A DNA stretch of 64,000 nucleotides. Origin: Zonotrichia leucophrys gambelii. Its lineage: Eukaryota; Chordata; Aves; Passeriformes; Passerellidae. The DNA is taken from positions 132,697,533-132,761,532 of the forward strand of contig NC_088171.1 in the NCBI RefSeq assembly GCF_028769735.1, read 5' to 3'. This document shows, one piece after another, positions 38,501-50,600 of the stretch (positions are counted from its first letter, which is position 1; each line of letters opens with the position of its first letter). A model generated the notes under the pieces. That model saw only the letters and a list, made by a program, of their open reading frames with translations. It made no database searches and had not been told where the DNA came from. The position numbers and the translations under genes are program-made.

Positions 38501-39290
38501 GAGAAATAGTTTGTGCTGAAAATTTTGGGTTTTGCCTCTGTGTTTGTTCATGTGTGTGTAACCTTTTGTTTCAGGCATGCATCCTCTTCTGCTTATCCAC
38601 ATTACCCTGAGATCAGACAACTGCAATGCATTCTACTTGCAGCTGTTTCAGGAGGGAATTTAACAGCATGAGCTATCCCACTTATCAAAGGCAGGGAAGA
38701 TTTAACAACAATGTGCCACAAACCACAGCAATTCCCAGTGGCCTCTTGGGTAGGATTCAAGGTGATAGCATTGACCTTTATAAACCAAAATGGTCTGGTC
38801 CAGCTTATTAGCGCCTTCCCTCCATGCAACACTCCACAGCAGTAATTGAGAAAGGTTCAAGCTGAAAGTGTTTTGGAATATTGCTTTGATTGTGTAAAAG
38901 CTAGAGCTTTTCTTCTGCAAATTCTCCCAAGTATATCAGGTTTTGGGGGAGATTATGGAAAGGAGTGTAACAAGAGATAGATGGATTGTTCATCAGAATG
39001 GAATAGCACATTGTGAAAACATATATCTTCATGACTTTTCCGGTTGCTGGCAAGAAGTTTCATTTGACTTTGATTGAGTTGAAATCACTAGCCCACTGGC
39101 TCAGCAATTCATTCAGGAGAGCATCATTTTATCTGCAACACTGGAAGAGCAACTATGTGAGCACTATCCTGCTATCCTAAGAGTCAGGCTGTAAGGGCAG
39201 CCAGCCTCCAAATCTCTGTTAGTTCCTAACGCAGGAACTATTTCCCAGACTTTGTGGTGGTGCTGGGGGAATGAGAAGTGAAGGTACTGC
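35533..39290. other. Non-coding sequence, no gene recognised
   Basis: Unique DNA. All open frames are under 100 codons and occur on both strands. No repeat or RNA gene is recognised. Confidence 0.5.
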
Positions 39291-39364
39291 TGAGATGCAC
39301 TGATCTTCCCCAGGAATCCTGGTTTGTTGAGATCCACTGATCTTCCCCAGGAATCCTGGTTATT
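39291..39364 (+). repeat. Tandem duplication, 37-bp unit, two copies
   Basis: Copies 39291-39327 and 39328-39364 each contain TGAGAT(G/C)CACTGATCTTC followed by CCCAGGAATCCTGGTT. Few differences separate them, so the duplication is fairly recent. Each unit carries an internal inverted word (CCAGGAATCCTGG). Confidence 0.93.
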
Positions 39365-42300
39365 AAAGAACCTTGTCAACTCTGTGCCTTGGTGGGGAGG
39401 CGATGCATAATAAGAGGAAAAACAGCCCATTGTAGGCTGTTTTAGAAGCAAGTAATTAAATTGCTTCAAAACAGGCACGTAAAAAAATAAAGTTAATTTT
39501 TCCATTTCATAAGTGTTGTTAATTAGAAGTCTTGAGTTTTAAACAAAAATTATCTAGACTTGCCCACAGGAAATTTTGCATTATTTTCTGTTATTCTCAC
39601 AGATAACTTCCCTTTGAAGTTGGGTGGTCATGTCATCTGGTGCTTCATTCACAGCATGGAAAAAGCCTTAGGACACAGCCCGAGTGTGCCTGTAATAGGA
39701 GAGTGGAGCAGTTCCCAATCATTATAAAATTAAGGTAGGGTGGTTTCTCACCATATGTAAGTTGTTTGAAGAGAGAGTAGCATAACACAAAGGCACGGCT
39801 ATGTCAGTGCCAGAAAGGGACCACAACTGGCTTTAGCATCCTTCACATGAAAACTCTCTGTGAGCTTGGAAGTGGCAAAACATGGAAATGGGGAAGCTTA
39901 GGAGGGATTTATCTGAGACCTGGAAACCTGGTTAAGGAGTTTTGTTTGCTGTGTCTGTCAGACTCTGTGCCATATCCAGTATGTCTGTAACAGTTCTCTG
40001 GAAAGCAGACTACTATGAATTAGAAAAGGGAGAGAAAAGGTAAAGATATTATCTGAAAGCAACTGCTAGTCTCACAGGATTCCTGTTATGCTACTGGATA
40101 TTACAAGTCTTTGGCCTACCTAATAAGAGCCCATATCCTTACAGAAAAGAAAAAAATGCACCGAATTTTCAAGTTACTCAAGTCTTTCTGAGTAGCAACA
40201 GCTCCTGAAGGAATGACAGAAATGTTTTATCCTTCCTCCCTTCCCTGTTTATAGCTCTGACCTGCACTTCTTCAGCACTTCAAACAAAGGCAGAAACTCT
40301 GTATTTGCTCTGCCTGGATTTTGTTATTCCAGGTTCCTTGTGTGACAGCAGAGTCTTCTCAGATTGCTCTTATCTGTGTTGGCTTGTGGGGATGTTAAAC
40401 CTCAGAGCCCTAAGATCCCACGCACCATCAGAGCAGCTATCACAGCACATGTTGGCCTCCCAAGATATAAACAAATCTTCTAGTATCAAAAGGCAGTAAA
40501 ACACAGAAAACTTTAATCTTTTGATAGTTTTATAGCAAATTGCTTCTCTGTGAAGTGTCCTAGATGGTGTTTCTCTGATAGGCACAAGATTGAGAAAGTA
40601 GGATAATACAACAATCCCTACACTTGCTTTTACCACCATTCTAACATTGCACATAATTTCTAGAGCAACTTATCTTGTGTATTAAAACACACACACCTCT
40701 AAATATGTCCTAATATATTAAGCACAGAACTGTCTTACCACATCAATGGATATACAAAGAGCAAAAGATTTAAGTCAGGGGATAGAGTTAAAAGAAAAAA
40801 TGTACCATGGAGATGATATCTTTTGTTTTTGGAGCATCCAGGGCCCCTGTTACCCAGATGAGCTCACGCCTCAAATAATGTAAAGCTCAATCTCCTCTGT
40901 TATGATTCTCCTTCTCACCTGTAAGCTGCCATCACTGTTCAGGTGGAAGCCCAGATTCAATCTGTCATTAAGCACCGAGCATGGGGATCATACTTCTCTG
41001 TAGTTCCTCTGTAGTCAAAGAAAGGTCTCTTCAGTCCACTTAAAAAATTGGATCACCCTTGTGAGTTGCCTGGCCCTCCTAGGACCAGAGGGGAACCCTG
41101 GAAGCCTATGCACACTTACCCAGCCTCTTGAATGCACTTTTGCCTCCTATACATCCAGGGACTGCATCTCCACCAAATGCAATTCTTTCTTGGCCCACCT
41201 CTCCATCCTCCAGCCTTAGTCTTTTGTGATGGCCACAAACCATTGCCCGTGAGATGTACAGTTACAAAGCAGGTGGATGCCATGCTAGGAAAGACTATGT
41301 GTGGAATGCTGAGGAGGCAATGGAGTGGAGAATGTGGAAAGGGCATGGGTCTGGGATGTGCTTCCCCACAGGGGATGGATGCTTCCTAGCATGTGTGATA
41401 CCCACTCACACACAGGTGAATTGTCTTTGCTGTCTTAGCCCTGCCCTGCTGGCTGCTGCAAAGGAAAGGTGCATAATCAGAATGGCCAATGGCTATTTTG
41501 CTATTTGAGGAGGAGACAAGAAGGTTGCACTGACCTTTAACAGAAGCCAATGTTCCCTGCAGGACAAAGCTTTAGTCTTAAGTTGCTCTAAATAGTCAGT
41601 GTGTTGGAGAATGTCCTTATTCTGGGCTCTGGTGGTCCTGACTCACTGCCTTAGCTGAGGTCTCTCTGCCTGGGCGTTTGGGGTGTGAAAGATGCTGCCT
41701 GGTCACACAGATCAGCAAGTTCTCAGGCTTTTTGAAGTGTGTCAGCAAGTCTATCTCCATTGCTCTAGTAGTAGTAATAGAAAGGAATCCCAATTTAGTA
41801 TATGGTACCTATAATTTTAGATAAAATCAATCACCCAAGCACAGTCCTTACTCCAATACTTTAAAACACACCAAACAAGTACATTACATACCTGGGAGAG
41901 TCCTTATACCAGTAGATTTCCTGACACGTGACATACACGTGAACTTTTACTTGCCTGTATAAGCACAGACACAGAAGTGCCTTATATACAAAGGAGACTG
42001 TCTCACGTTCCCCCTCTCTGAATGGTTTTTGTTCAGGTTTCTTCCAGCTCCCTGGTCACCTGAAACCCAGTCTGCTTCAGCCAGTACATAATCCTCAGCT
42101 GGTCCAATGCTGGAGGGAGGCTCTAATGCATCTCTCCACAGCCCTTCATCCTGTGGTGAGTGGCCCACTTCAGTCCCACTAGTCCCCAGCCCAGCCCTCA
42201 GGACTGGGGTCCATGCAGAAGCTCCCACTAGACAGCACAGCCCTGACATCAGAGGAGGTTGCTTTGTCCCTGCCATGTTCTCACAGAGTATTTGTTCCTG

Positions 42301-45300
42301 AGACTGTCCCCATTGCTGCTTGTGAGGGTCTCTGTCCTGCAGAAAAGCTTGGGGAAAAGGGTTGATGCTTTCTAAGAGTAACTCTTGGATTTAATTAGGA
42401 GTGCTCCCATCTCCCTTCCTTCCTTGTCTTCTGCTCTGAGAGTTACCCGCAAAATAGATTTCTGTAAAATCTGGGTAAAGCTCTGATTTGCTTTTGCTGG
42501 TGGAGTTACATGAGGAACAGAATCAGGCCCACCAGCTATTTTTTTAGAAGAAAGAAATATATATTTCGCTTGCATCATGAAACTTCCTTGGGGAGATTTT
42601 GTTATGTTATGATCCAAGTCCTGCTATTTGGCACAGCAAGTAATTATTGTACAGTTACTGATTTTCTGACTCACTCCTTTGCAGATCCGTTCTGCTGCTT
42701 CGGATTCATTACAAGCCTCAAGGAGCTGAGCAGAAAAACAGCATGTCCCACCTTCACATGTCAGATAGTAAAGCTTAGTCATGCAGCTTAAAATAAAGTA
42801 AGCAAGGGGCAGATGGCAAAAAGGACAAAATGTGGCTTATTTAATCTGCCTGTGTTTGCAAGGAAGTAATTGTCTTTTAGGCTCCAGAAAACAGAGTGCT
42901 ACCAGCAGACAAACAATGAAGTCTCTCTTTCCAGGGCACATATGACACTATTTGTATAGCTTCAACAGGAGCCTGCAGTTAATTCAGGGCTTTCAATAAA
43001 ATTTACATTCACCATATGTAGAGGATAAAACACCTTCCTTGAATTTGGAAGCTGAATTGACCTGCTTCCCCTCCCTCAAGTGATCAGTTCACCCAGAGAA
43101 ACTGTAATCCTCTTCTGAGCCCATACAGTAAAAATGTCTTTAACAAAACAGACCTTCCAACATAAAACTATTACGTGAGGAAACAAAGCACTAAGTGTAC
43201 AATAACTTGAAACACATAATACTGTCAGAAACAATGACTGTAGGCCTGACAGTTTCCATCAAAGTGGTACCAATTTAAAGCTTTTAGTAAGTGCAATCAT
43301 TAATGTACGCAGAGCTGTTAAGTAGTGAGTCAGAGTAACTTAGCTACATTTTGTTTTGCACTGACAAACCACAAAAGAACAGCTCAAGTACTGGAAGTAC
43401 AGTTGCTCATTAGATATTTACTTTTGCAAATACCTTTGGAGTTTATTTGGTTATTTTCAATGAAAGTGTACAGTGCAGTTCTGCACAGGCTGAAAGGATC
43501 TCTCTCTCGCCAAAGATAAATAGGACACATTTTAAACCATGTTACTGGTGAGAAGATGAGTCCTGAGCAAAAACAAGAAGAGGGATAGTACAAATCAAAC
43601 TGCCTAAATGCTCTGAAAAGCTTCAGCTTTTAGATATTTTTGAGATGTTTTTGAGGGAGCCAGAGAGGCACTGGATAAATCTAGACGATGCTGCATTGTG
43701 ATTGTACCTGTTGACAAATGGCAGCTGGGAGGTGTGCACAACTGGAGAAAACAGGGCACAGAAATCTGATGATGCCTACAAATTTATTCTACATTCCTAG
43801 ATTTCCAGACTTGAGGTCCAGTAATTTCTAGGTGTCTTTATAAAACAGAGAAGGAGAAGGAACCATTAGGGAGAGGAAACATCAGCCATTATGAGGAGAC
43901 ATTCGAGCTGAAACTCTTGTAGAGGAAAATATTTGTGAGAGGGGAAGGTGTCTCATGGTTATAGAATCATGGAGATGACAGCTAACATTAACACAGCTCT
44001 TGCATTCACCAGTTGTCCAGTCACTCAGTAACTACTAAAGAGTAGTTTTAAAACTACTACTAAAGAGTGTTTTAAAACACAAATAAGGAAACTCTGGACA
44101 AGCTTGCACAGAAAGATAGTTTCAGCCGGTTCAAAGAAAAGATGGACAAATCCACAGACCAGCAGTATAGTAATAGAGTGAATAAATGAATGCACCCTGC
44201 ATCATCTCTAATTTTGGGACTATGGTGAACAGATTAGAGGGGAGGGCCAGGTTGTTACTGTTGGGGCAGATCACTTGGCAAAATAGCCCATTGTTTAGGG
44301 CCAGCTGGGCATTCTTGGTTCCTATTCTTGCTTCCTGGACTCTAGTGATAGAAAAGGTGGTGTGCTCCTCAGTGCTAGGAATAAACATTGGCATTTTTAT
44401 ATGCAGAATTTTAGTAATGGTTCTCACTTGCTATCTAAAGCCTTTACTAGCTTTTGATTTTGAGGTTGCAGTCCATCTGGTGTTTAAAGATCTACTCCTG
44501 GGCTTCTCTTGAGGCATAATAAGCTTAAAAGTGAAGAAGAGCTCAGCTCCACCTTCATCATTACCCTCAGGGAGCAGTTTTGCCTACCTTTTTCATCAAG
44601 CAGAGAACCTATTTTCTTGGAGAAAGGCAAAAAAGAGCTGAGATGATTACCTCCAGCAAAACTTTAGAGCAGATCACCATGTTGAGGCCAAGCATCAGAG
44701 CAGAGACCCAAGGCACAGTCCCCTCCTCTCCACATCTAAAAGATACTTCTCCTTTTGTATTAACAGCAGTAGAAGTTTTGGGAGTTGGTTGGAAGCTGGG
44801 GTAGTGAGGTAGGATGAGAGATGTACAGCTGCTGCATCTGTGTCCTGTCCTAGGAATCAGGCATCTTCTCTGCAGAGCAGCTTTCATTTGTAAAGAGTTT
44901 CTCTTACAAGGAACATGACTGGCTTTGGTTACAACACTTGTTGGCTCAGTCTTCCCATTGCTCCTGAATGTTGCATATCCTGGACCGATTGCCCTACCAT
45001 GTTTCAATCTCCCTGGCTAAAGTACTGGGTTAATGCCAAGATACTTTCAAAGGCATTTGTAAAAACAAAATAGTTTAGTGATGTGAAAATCTGCCTGTTC
45101 ATTGTAGGTCAAACACATTTACCTGCAGGTTACGTACTCAATTTCCTCATTACCTAATGATCTTCCTGGAAACCTAGAAAAGCCAGAAACTACTAGTGTG
45201 TGGCTATAGCAATGAAGTAAATGCAAAGGAGCATACTGAGAGAAGAAAAACGCCACTAATGTTTCCAAACCACCATTACAACAAAAGTAAAATAAATTTG

Positions 45301-46079
45301 GGGCTAGGTCAGAACCTTGGGTCAGTTCTGGTTTTGTCAAAACCAGATTATTTTTTCCTTAAAAGCAACACAGCAGAAGTGCGAATGTGGCATGTCGTGT
45401 CCTGTTGCAGCTCTCTGTACCTTACACTGTGCACAAATTTTATTTTGAAGATGATGGTGTTTGCCAAGGTGTCACAAATAGTTGTTATCCTCCAAGCCAG
45501 CGAGTTCCTAAAGCACCACCAATGCAGCAAAGTCTTATTATCTAACTTTTAAGTTACCTTGACTCAATTTGTCTCCTCTAAGGCTTTTCCAGGAGTGAAA
45601 ATAATAATGATAGAAGAATGGTTCAAAAAGCAGAAACAAAACCAGAGAAGCATTTGGTCTTATCTTTTTAATTTTTTTTTAATAGAGGCCTGGGGAAAAA
45701 CAAGTTAACTCTTCTGATAAAGAAAAGAGGTTAATCTTACCTCAGAAAGATTTTCAGTATCTGCCATCCAACTCCTCGTCTCCAAATTCAGGCACCTCTG
45801 TTAGTAATGTGGTGTCTGATTAGCAAAAGTATTTAGCAAGCTAATGTTCACTGTCCACAGCAGGAGGTTCACACAGCTTGGCTGATGAGAAATGAACTGC
45901 CTGGAGCTAGCTTTTAATGGCAACTAATTTCCCATATTTGATACTCAGCTCAGCCAACTAATATCTAGCTCAACCGTGACAAGACAATCACAGTTCCTTT
46001 TGAAAATCCTTTAATCTGGGATGCAAACCAGTGTGCTCAAGGCTATAATGAACTTCTGAGATTATGTGCTGGCTATTTT
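39365..46079. other. Non-coding sequence, no gene recognised
   Basis: Unique DNA with slightly G+C-richer patches (41110-41500, 41990-42310) that hold overlapping frames on both strands, none recognisable. The block 42700-43020 has some enhancer-like texture (GGCTTATTTAATCTG, AAGTAATTGTC). A MIR-like resemblance near 44225-44420 was too weak to list. Confidence 0.5.
44031..44080 (+). repeat. 25-bp imperfect tandem duplication containing an 18-nt palindrome
   Basis: ACTACTAAAGAGT occurs at 44031 and again at 44056, each followed by a GTTTTAAAA word. Across the junction, 44041-44058 (AGTAGTTTTAAAACTACT) is a perfect palindrome, so the palindrome was created by, or helped to cause, the duplication. 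Confidence 0.85.
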
Positions 46080-46480
46080 ATAGGAGGTATATTTTCCTCT
46101 TTTCTTTTTGCTTTTCTGCCTCAGAAAGGCTTAAGAATATATATTTTCATAGTTTCCTGCTTTTATGCAATTTGCTTAGCGCACAGAGATAATCTCCTCC
46201 TGAAAGTCAGTGACAAAAGTTTTAAAAGGACAAGTAAACAGCTTTCCCATCAGATAACCCAGAGGATGTGGCAGTTCACAACAGCACAACATCATAAGTG
46301 GCTTTTAAATCAACTGATCTTGTTATTCTGAAAGTGTTTTAAATATCTAACATGTTTTATACTGCGCTGGCTTGGGCTTTGACAAATCCCATTACTCTCT
46401 GTTACTCTATCTCATTACACAGTGAATTATTAAATAGAACACTTAACCTAATTAGATATTATTGCCATGATACATACAGA
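46080..46480. promoter_or_regulatory. Possible conserved non-coding element
   Basis: Repeat-free block with TTATGCAATTTGC, GGCTTTTAAATCAACTGATC, AGTGAATTATTAAATAG and CCTAATTAGATATTATTG. The homeodomain-type words are dense and no open frame is present. Inference from texture only. Confidence 0.2.
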
Positions 46481-49164
46481 CATCCTGAAACGAGTCATTC
46501 CTTTTTGTTGTTCTGACTAGTCCTTCAGTTGTTTTTTACCTCTTCTGTGTCACTGGTGGGTTTTGTTTTTTTTCTTCCCTAAGAATCAAATTTCTGGTAG
46601 AAGAAAATTTTTTTGCTGTTTCTTTTTAAAATGGTTCCTGGATGTAACAATACACAATGTATAGATGCATGTTTGTAAGAGCATGTGTGTCTGTACATAC
46701 ATACACACAACTAAAGTTATTCTGGGCTGCAAACACAGTTTTTCTCCTCTTGCAGTGCGCACACTTTCACATCCGTAGAGATAGTAAGATATGCTTAGCA
46801 ATATTTTGGTTTTAAACTAGACTAAAATTTTCATTCCAAGGACAATCATTCCAGGAAGGAGAAAAATCTCCAGCTCTTCTATAAATTGGCTGACAACCCC
46901 AGTCTGCACCAGTCCAGTGTAGGGCCATAGAGTCTTTTCTCAAGCCCTCACTGATGGCCAAAGCGTGCTTCTGTAAGGATGTATGGGAAAATTCCTGGCT
47001 AGTAATTTCAGAGCCTTATCAGACTAACAAAGCCAGGCTAGTACATTTTCTCAGTCTTTTCAAAATACAGTGCAGCCATGGCTGGCTAATTGGAAAAGAT
47101 GCTTCCTATCATACAGTATACTTTTAAATTAACAGACTGTCACTTGCGGATCTGTTTCTGATAATTTCATTATTTTTCCAGCGAACTTTCAAAATAAAAT
47201 ATTTATTTTCCCCACTCATACTGTGTAAATCAGGTCAAAAATATTACTTGACATAGGCATAACTTATAAGAGTTGCTTTGGCTATTTACCAAGCTGTCAT
47301 GTTTATCAGTTCAGTGGCATCTCCCATATTTGGAAACATGACAAATGCTGTAGACAGTGTTATTGTTGTGGGAGGCAGTTATCCCATGTTTAATGATGCT
47401 AACTATAGAATATTCATTTTTCAGAAATGGCCCATGTGTATCTTCCATTCAAGTAGAACCCTCCAAAATGTATTAACTCACAGCTAATTCATGCTGTCTG
47501 AAAACATCTCTGTGCTGAGGATGTCCTGGGAGTGATGCAGTTCCTTGGAGAATATTCCCATTGCCATTTGCTTTGTATGACACCACTGGCTCCTCTGTGT
47601 GTCCCCCTTTTTCTTGCTGCCCACCATAGATGAAATAGCCCAGTGTGTCATGTCCTTCTCACATTTGTTTTATGTTCTTTTATGATAAACATTAGAGAGT
47701 TTTGCATTTCTTGTTCTTTTACTCCCATATACATCCTCTTTCTATATCTATTTCTTTATTTTTAAGTGAAAATGATGCAAATGCAGCTCTGCAGTCAAGA
47801 TTGACCTTCATTTTTCTACATCAACACCTGAGTTAAATACTTTTGCTACTCAACATGTCTTAGCAATCACAACTCTGTGTACTGTGAATATTCACAAGAC
47901 TTCAATGTAGATTTTATGTTGAAGAGGAGAGAGATACTGAAACATGCATCAAATAAGAAGAGAAAATATAAACTGGTGGCTACTGTCTGAGTCAATGAGC
48001 TGCTCGTGTTCTTAACTGTATGTATAAAAGTGAGATTACTGGATTACTTTAGCTATTTTATGAGTTACATTAGAAACTGATGTGCCTGACATTAAGACTC
48101 TTACTAGACACTGTTACTTGATGCTGCTTGACAAGTGTCATCTCAGTGTGGATGAGCTGGTTACAAAAAGACCAAACGTAAGTGTTGCCAATTCCACAAT
48201 CTGAAAATCTGCACATCTTAAAAATGTTTCACTCAGTTGATATCAGAAAACTACCTTCAGAAAAGATGGTATGGATGAGACAGATTTTTTGATATACTGT
48301 TGAATATCTGAGACGTAGCAGCATGCCCACCCAGAGCTTGCTAAGACAAGTTGTTTTACAATCCTATCAATATCCACAGAAATTCAAGCCCAAAATTTGC
48401 CAGGAATTCAAGATAAATATCAATGATATTGCAAAGAAAAAGTGTCTTCTATACGTCTCTGTTTTAAACAGTATTTTCCTGAAGTGAAAATAGGTTCCTA
48501 GTGCTTGTTTTGATGGTACACATACAATTGTGCTGGATTGGGGGAAAAATTGTGCTTAAAGGACTTTCTGAATGTAAATCCAAGAGTTCCAAAATTAGAA
48601 GGAAGGCAATAAGGAGATGGAGGTTTAGGAGAGAGGGATTAGAAGAATGGGTGTCCATCTATGAACTCTCAACCAGAGCCCTTGTGAAAGAGCATAGCCT
48701 GTACTCCCATGATCCCAACTGCTTTCCAAAGGACTCTTAGCTCATTCAGTTCATGAAAGGGAGGATGTGTTATACCTGTGCTGGAAAAAGTTTATTACCT
48801 GCAGGGTCTTTGCTTTCTTTGTGATTGCTGTTAGGTTACTCTGAGTGCTTCAGGCAGGATGTCATGAAAAGATAAGGGTAATGTCAGAGAAACCCTGGAA
48901 AACTTGATACTCTCCCTCATTCCATTACCAAATTCTGGTGTGGTGCTGGACAGTCATTTGGATTGGCCAATAATTGCATGTTCCTCTATTTGAAAGTGTT
49001 TAGATGAGAGTTTTTACATTAAAAGTGCCAAGCACTTCTGACTGCAGTGAAATTCTTGACTGTATACGACTACATTATGCTAAGTACTCTAAAAGATTAA
49101 TTCCTAGACATCCTAAAGTGGGCACCTAAAATTAATGGGCTTTTATTTTTTACTATTTTCATCT
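46481..49164. other. Non-coding sequence, no gene recognised
   Basis: Unique DNA. A short GT/CA-rich patch lies at 46650-46710. Frames at 47278-47487 and 48501-48740 are chance. Confidence 0.5.
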
Positions 49165-49310
49165 TAATCCCCCTACATTCTTCACTAGTCAAATGAGATA
49201 ATTATACCTCTCTCCATCATCAGGTTGTTATGTAGATAAAGTCATAAAAGGTTTTGAACCAGTTAGGTGTTACAGTGATGAGTGCTTTGAAGAAGACTTG
49301 CAGTAAAATG
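49165..49310 (+). mobile_element. MIR/L2-type SINE tail remnant
   Basis: Follows the familiar tail order: a 'cttaatccccctacattctt' pyrimidine block, 'caaatgagataattatacct' (compare 'aaaatgggataataatacct'), 'caggttgttatgtagataaa' (compare 'agggttgttgtgaggataaa') and 'gtgctttgaag'. This is the L2-related 3' half shared by MIR-like elements. The tRNA-like head is not recognisable upstream. Confidence 0.55.
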
Positions 49311-49959
49311 CCTGCACTCAGTACCAGGATTGGATGTGGTGTATGGGAAAGGGCCTTCCCCTGACAGGACTAGAACCCAAAGTGGTCCAGCATATGGTGA
49401 GAATTATCCTGTCTGAGCACCCACTGAAAGCAGTGGAGGGCCTCAGCACCAGGATCCCTCAAATCAAGATTGCTTCATGTCTTCTGCTTCTCAGCCAGGG
49501 TCAAGCCTCACTGGAGATTTTTTTCTCTTGTCTTAGTTCTCTGACAGGTAATAATGAATGAGTTCTGAAGGTTTTCTCCTAAAGGAGTCAGTAAGAAGTA
49601 TCCAGATGCCCACTCTCATAAAAAAGCCCCCCAAATCCACACAAAGTACAGACTGTGAGGTCTCATTCATCTTTGAGAAATTTTGGTTGAAACTAGTTGG
49701 CACATTTAAAGCACTGTGGTCATCAAGGCCTTGATGTTAAGGCAAGTGCAAAAATAATTTGTGGGGTAGACAGGTACCTGAGCATTTGTATTCAGAGTGT
49801 CAGCTGAACCATGTTTCTCATGGTTCATAGTGATTTAAAGCTTCATACTGTTCTAACAGGCTGTTCCACATTCAACCATATTTTAGAAAGGAAACTGAAA
49901 CATCAGCTATGTTAAATAGCCTTACAGACCCACTGCATGGAGAAACAGGAAGTCTGAGG

Positions 49960-50600
49960 TCCTGATATGAGCATCACAGGTCTTGTCAGGCTTGAGCCAG
50001 CCTTCAGTGAAGAGGACAGTTTGTTACCCTCTCCCAAAAGAGGCTGGTGTTGGGTTGTGGGATAAAAGGCTCATGACATGAAGGATCCCAAAAACACAAG
50101 GGCAGATGGAGGAGCTTCAATACCCTGGTCAGGGACATGAACCATTACCCCTGTTTTCAAATTAAACTCTGTGTTGAACTGTTTTCCTGTGTAAGGGACA
50201 TTAAGGGACATGGGTGCAACAAGTGGAGTTATACAAAGGACATAGGGAGGATCCTGGGCACCTGAGGTGCCAGCCTGTGGAGAGGCCAGAGCCCTTGTGC
50301 ACTGCCTGGGTGCCTGGGTGCCTGTGTACCAGTGTGGATTACTGCCAAGCATCAAACTGGATTTGGTGGCTGGAAAGATAGGCAGGGACCCGAGGGTCAG
50401 CAACTGAAGGCCTTAGAAGCCCATGTGTCTGGATGCCAAGAGCTGGGGAGATGGGAGGTCCAGGGACAGTTTTGGGGCAGAGAAAGTGCTTAGAGACAGC
50501 TGGTAGAAGCACCCATACGTTGTGTATATATAGGTGTAGATTTTTTCCCATTAGCAGCTGTCATCCTGATGAGCTAGAGAAGGGAACAGGATGAGGCCAC
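49960..50600 (+). mobile_element. Probable old LTR-retroelement fragment
   Basis: Richer in G+C than its surroundings. It has a TATA-like GGGATAAAAGGCTC at about 50060, a possible degraded polyadenylation word, AATTAAACTCTG (50159-50170), about 100 bp later, then a G-rich part with TGCCTGGG repeats (50303-50326) and CTGGATTTGGTGGCTGG (50358-50374), which could mark a degraded primer-binding region. This order suits an avian endogenous retrovirus LTR and leader. There is no intact gag or pol frame. Edges are approximate and there is no target-site duplication that I can point to. Confidence 0.33.

Noticed and set aside
43968..44000. 'tatagaatcatgga' word resembling an inverted CR1 end
   Set aside because: The bases that should follow in an inverted CR1 tail are absent.
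44609..45007. 132-codon minus-strand frame
   Set aside because: No recognisable protein and no splice context. A possible MIR resemblance just upstream (44225-44420) was too weak.
48120..48180. Donor-like AAC|GTAAGTG at about 48178
   Set aside because: The only nearby acceptor (ending about 48146) has a poor pyrimidine tract, so no exon can be supported.
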